Positions 6,557-6,746 of a stretch of DNA of 6,746 nt are shown here, one piece after another. A program made the translations under genes and the position numbers. Numbering within the stretch: the stretch's first letter is position 1; every line of letters begins with the position of its first letter. The notes below the pieces were generated by a model that saw only the letters and a list, made by a program, of their open reading frames with translations, was not told the origin of the DNA and searched no databases. Location of the stretch: the NCBI GenBank assembly GCA_043801935.1, contig JAZDLO010000073.1, positions 1 to 6,746 of the forward strand, written 5' to 3'. This DNA comes from JAZDLO01 sp043801935 (lineage in GTDB: Bacteria; Actinomycetota; Thermoleophilia; RBG-16-64-13).

Positions 6557-6657
6557 TCATCGAGCTGAGGGAATTGAGGCAATACGTTACCACACTACTT
6601 ATGTAATGAAGGGAGTAAACGAGGCTTTGGCCCCAAACCGGCGAATAACAGGGCTTC

Positions 6658-6666
6658 TGATATCAT
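6658..6666 (+). promoter_or_regulatory. Putative extended -10 promoter for the gene at the right edge
   Basis: TGaTATCAT has the extended -10 form (TGn plus 5 of 6 TATAAT bases). It lies about 50 bases before the start codon at 6718, which fits a leader of about 45 bases. No good -35 hexamer is seen at 16-18 bases; a TTGG at 6627 is too far away. It shares eight of nine bases with the element proposed upstream of gyrB. Confidence 0.35.
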
Positions 6667-6703
6667 CTTCCTGGCAACAAGCTGGATATCGCTCGCTGGG
6701 AAC

Positions 6704-6709
6704 AAGGAG
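6704..6709 (+). promoter_or_regulatory. Ribosome binding site selecting ATG 6718
   Basis: AAGGAG is followed by eight bases and then ATG at 6718, an ideal spacing. A nearer ATG at 6711 is only one base away, too close to be used. Confidence 0.6.
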
Positions 6710-6717
6710 CATGATCG

Positions 6718-6746
6718 ATGTATTTCTGGTTCTGGTCCCTCATCCT
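6718..6746 (+). CDS. Start of an unidentified gene, probable membrane protein (cut by right edge)
   Basis: Only nine codons are visible: MYFWFWSLI, followed by an incomplete CT-starting codon. The product cannot be recognised. The opening residues are strongly hydrophobic and aromatic, as in a membrane protein whose first segment begins at the N-terminus. The start is supported by AAGGAG at ideal distance and a possible extended -10 at 6658. It diverges from the cytochrome gene across 174 bases, so the two might share regulation, but nothing seen here proves a functional link. Confidence 0.5.

Noticed and set aside
6544..6582. 13-residue extension of the cytochrome from 6582
   Set aside because: The AAGGAG site at 6551-6556 lies inside it and points to ATG 6543, after which a normal lipoprotein signal begins.
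6591..6619. Minus-strand promoter TTTACT-16-TAGTGT before the cytochrome
   Set aside because: The -10 matches only three of six consensus bases, which is too weak to annotate.
6711..6746. Alternative start ATG 6711 (MIDVFLVLVPHP)
   Set aside because: Only one base from AAGGAG; ATG 6718 has ideal spacing. Not fully excluded because the window ends.

Overview
This GC-rich window is most likely from an Actinomycetota (actinobacterial) chromosome, close to the replication origin. The gene order recF, DUF721/dciA, gyrB, gyrA is the one known beside dnaA and dnaN in Mycobacterium and many other actinobacteria. GyrB carries an extra segment where mycobacterial GyrB also has one, and GyrA has two GyrA-box-like motifs, as in mycobacteria. 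Differences from mycobacteria (the GyrB ATP-lid sequence, Gln at GyrA position 83, a lipid-anchored cytochrome c next door) suggest a deeper actinobacterial lineage, but I cannot name a genus.

Layout. Positions 1-502 hold the C-terminal part of RecF, cut by the left edge. It is followed after 7 bases by a 217-residue DciA-type (DUF721) helicase loader at 510-1163. A 243-base gap (1164-1406) holds a putative extended -10 promoter, a long leader with a compact hairpin, and the ribosome binding site of gyrB. gyrB (1407-3497, TTG start) and gyrA (3501-6098) are 3 bases apart and surely one transcription unit. A strong hairpin at 6104-6136 ends it. On the minus strand, 6184-6543 encodes a small lipoprotein c-type cytochrome converging on gyrA. 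The last ~200 bases are an upstream region with divergent signals, ending in the first codons of a plus-strand gene (6718 onward) that probably encodes a membrane protein.

The first four genes form a chromosome-maintenance cluster. RecF acts at stalled forks and gaps, DciA helps put the replicative helicase on DNA, and GyrB2GyrA2 removes the positive supercoils made by replication and transcription. The cytochrome is an electron-transfer protein with no evident link to them; it is probably just the neighbouring gene.

I looked for an undescribed system and do not see one: this is mainly conserved core sequence. The points worth a second look are an 11-bp perfect hairpin at a domain boundary in dciA, the long gyrB leader with a hairpin next to its ribosome binding site, the ~63-residue acidic/glycine-rich insertion in GyrB, Gln83 and two atypical GyrA boxes in GyrA, the tract-less hairpin between converging genes, the very compact cytochrome, and the same extended -10 sequence upstream of two genes.
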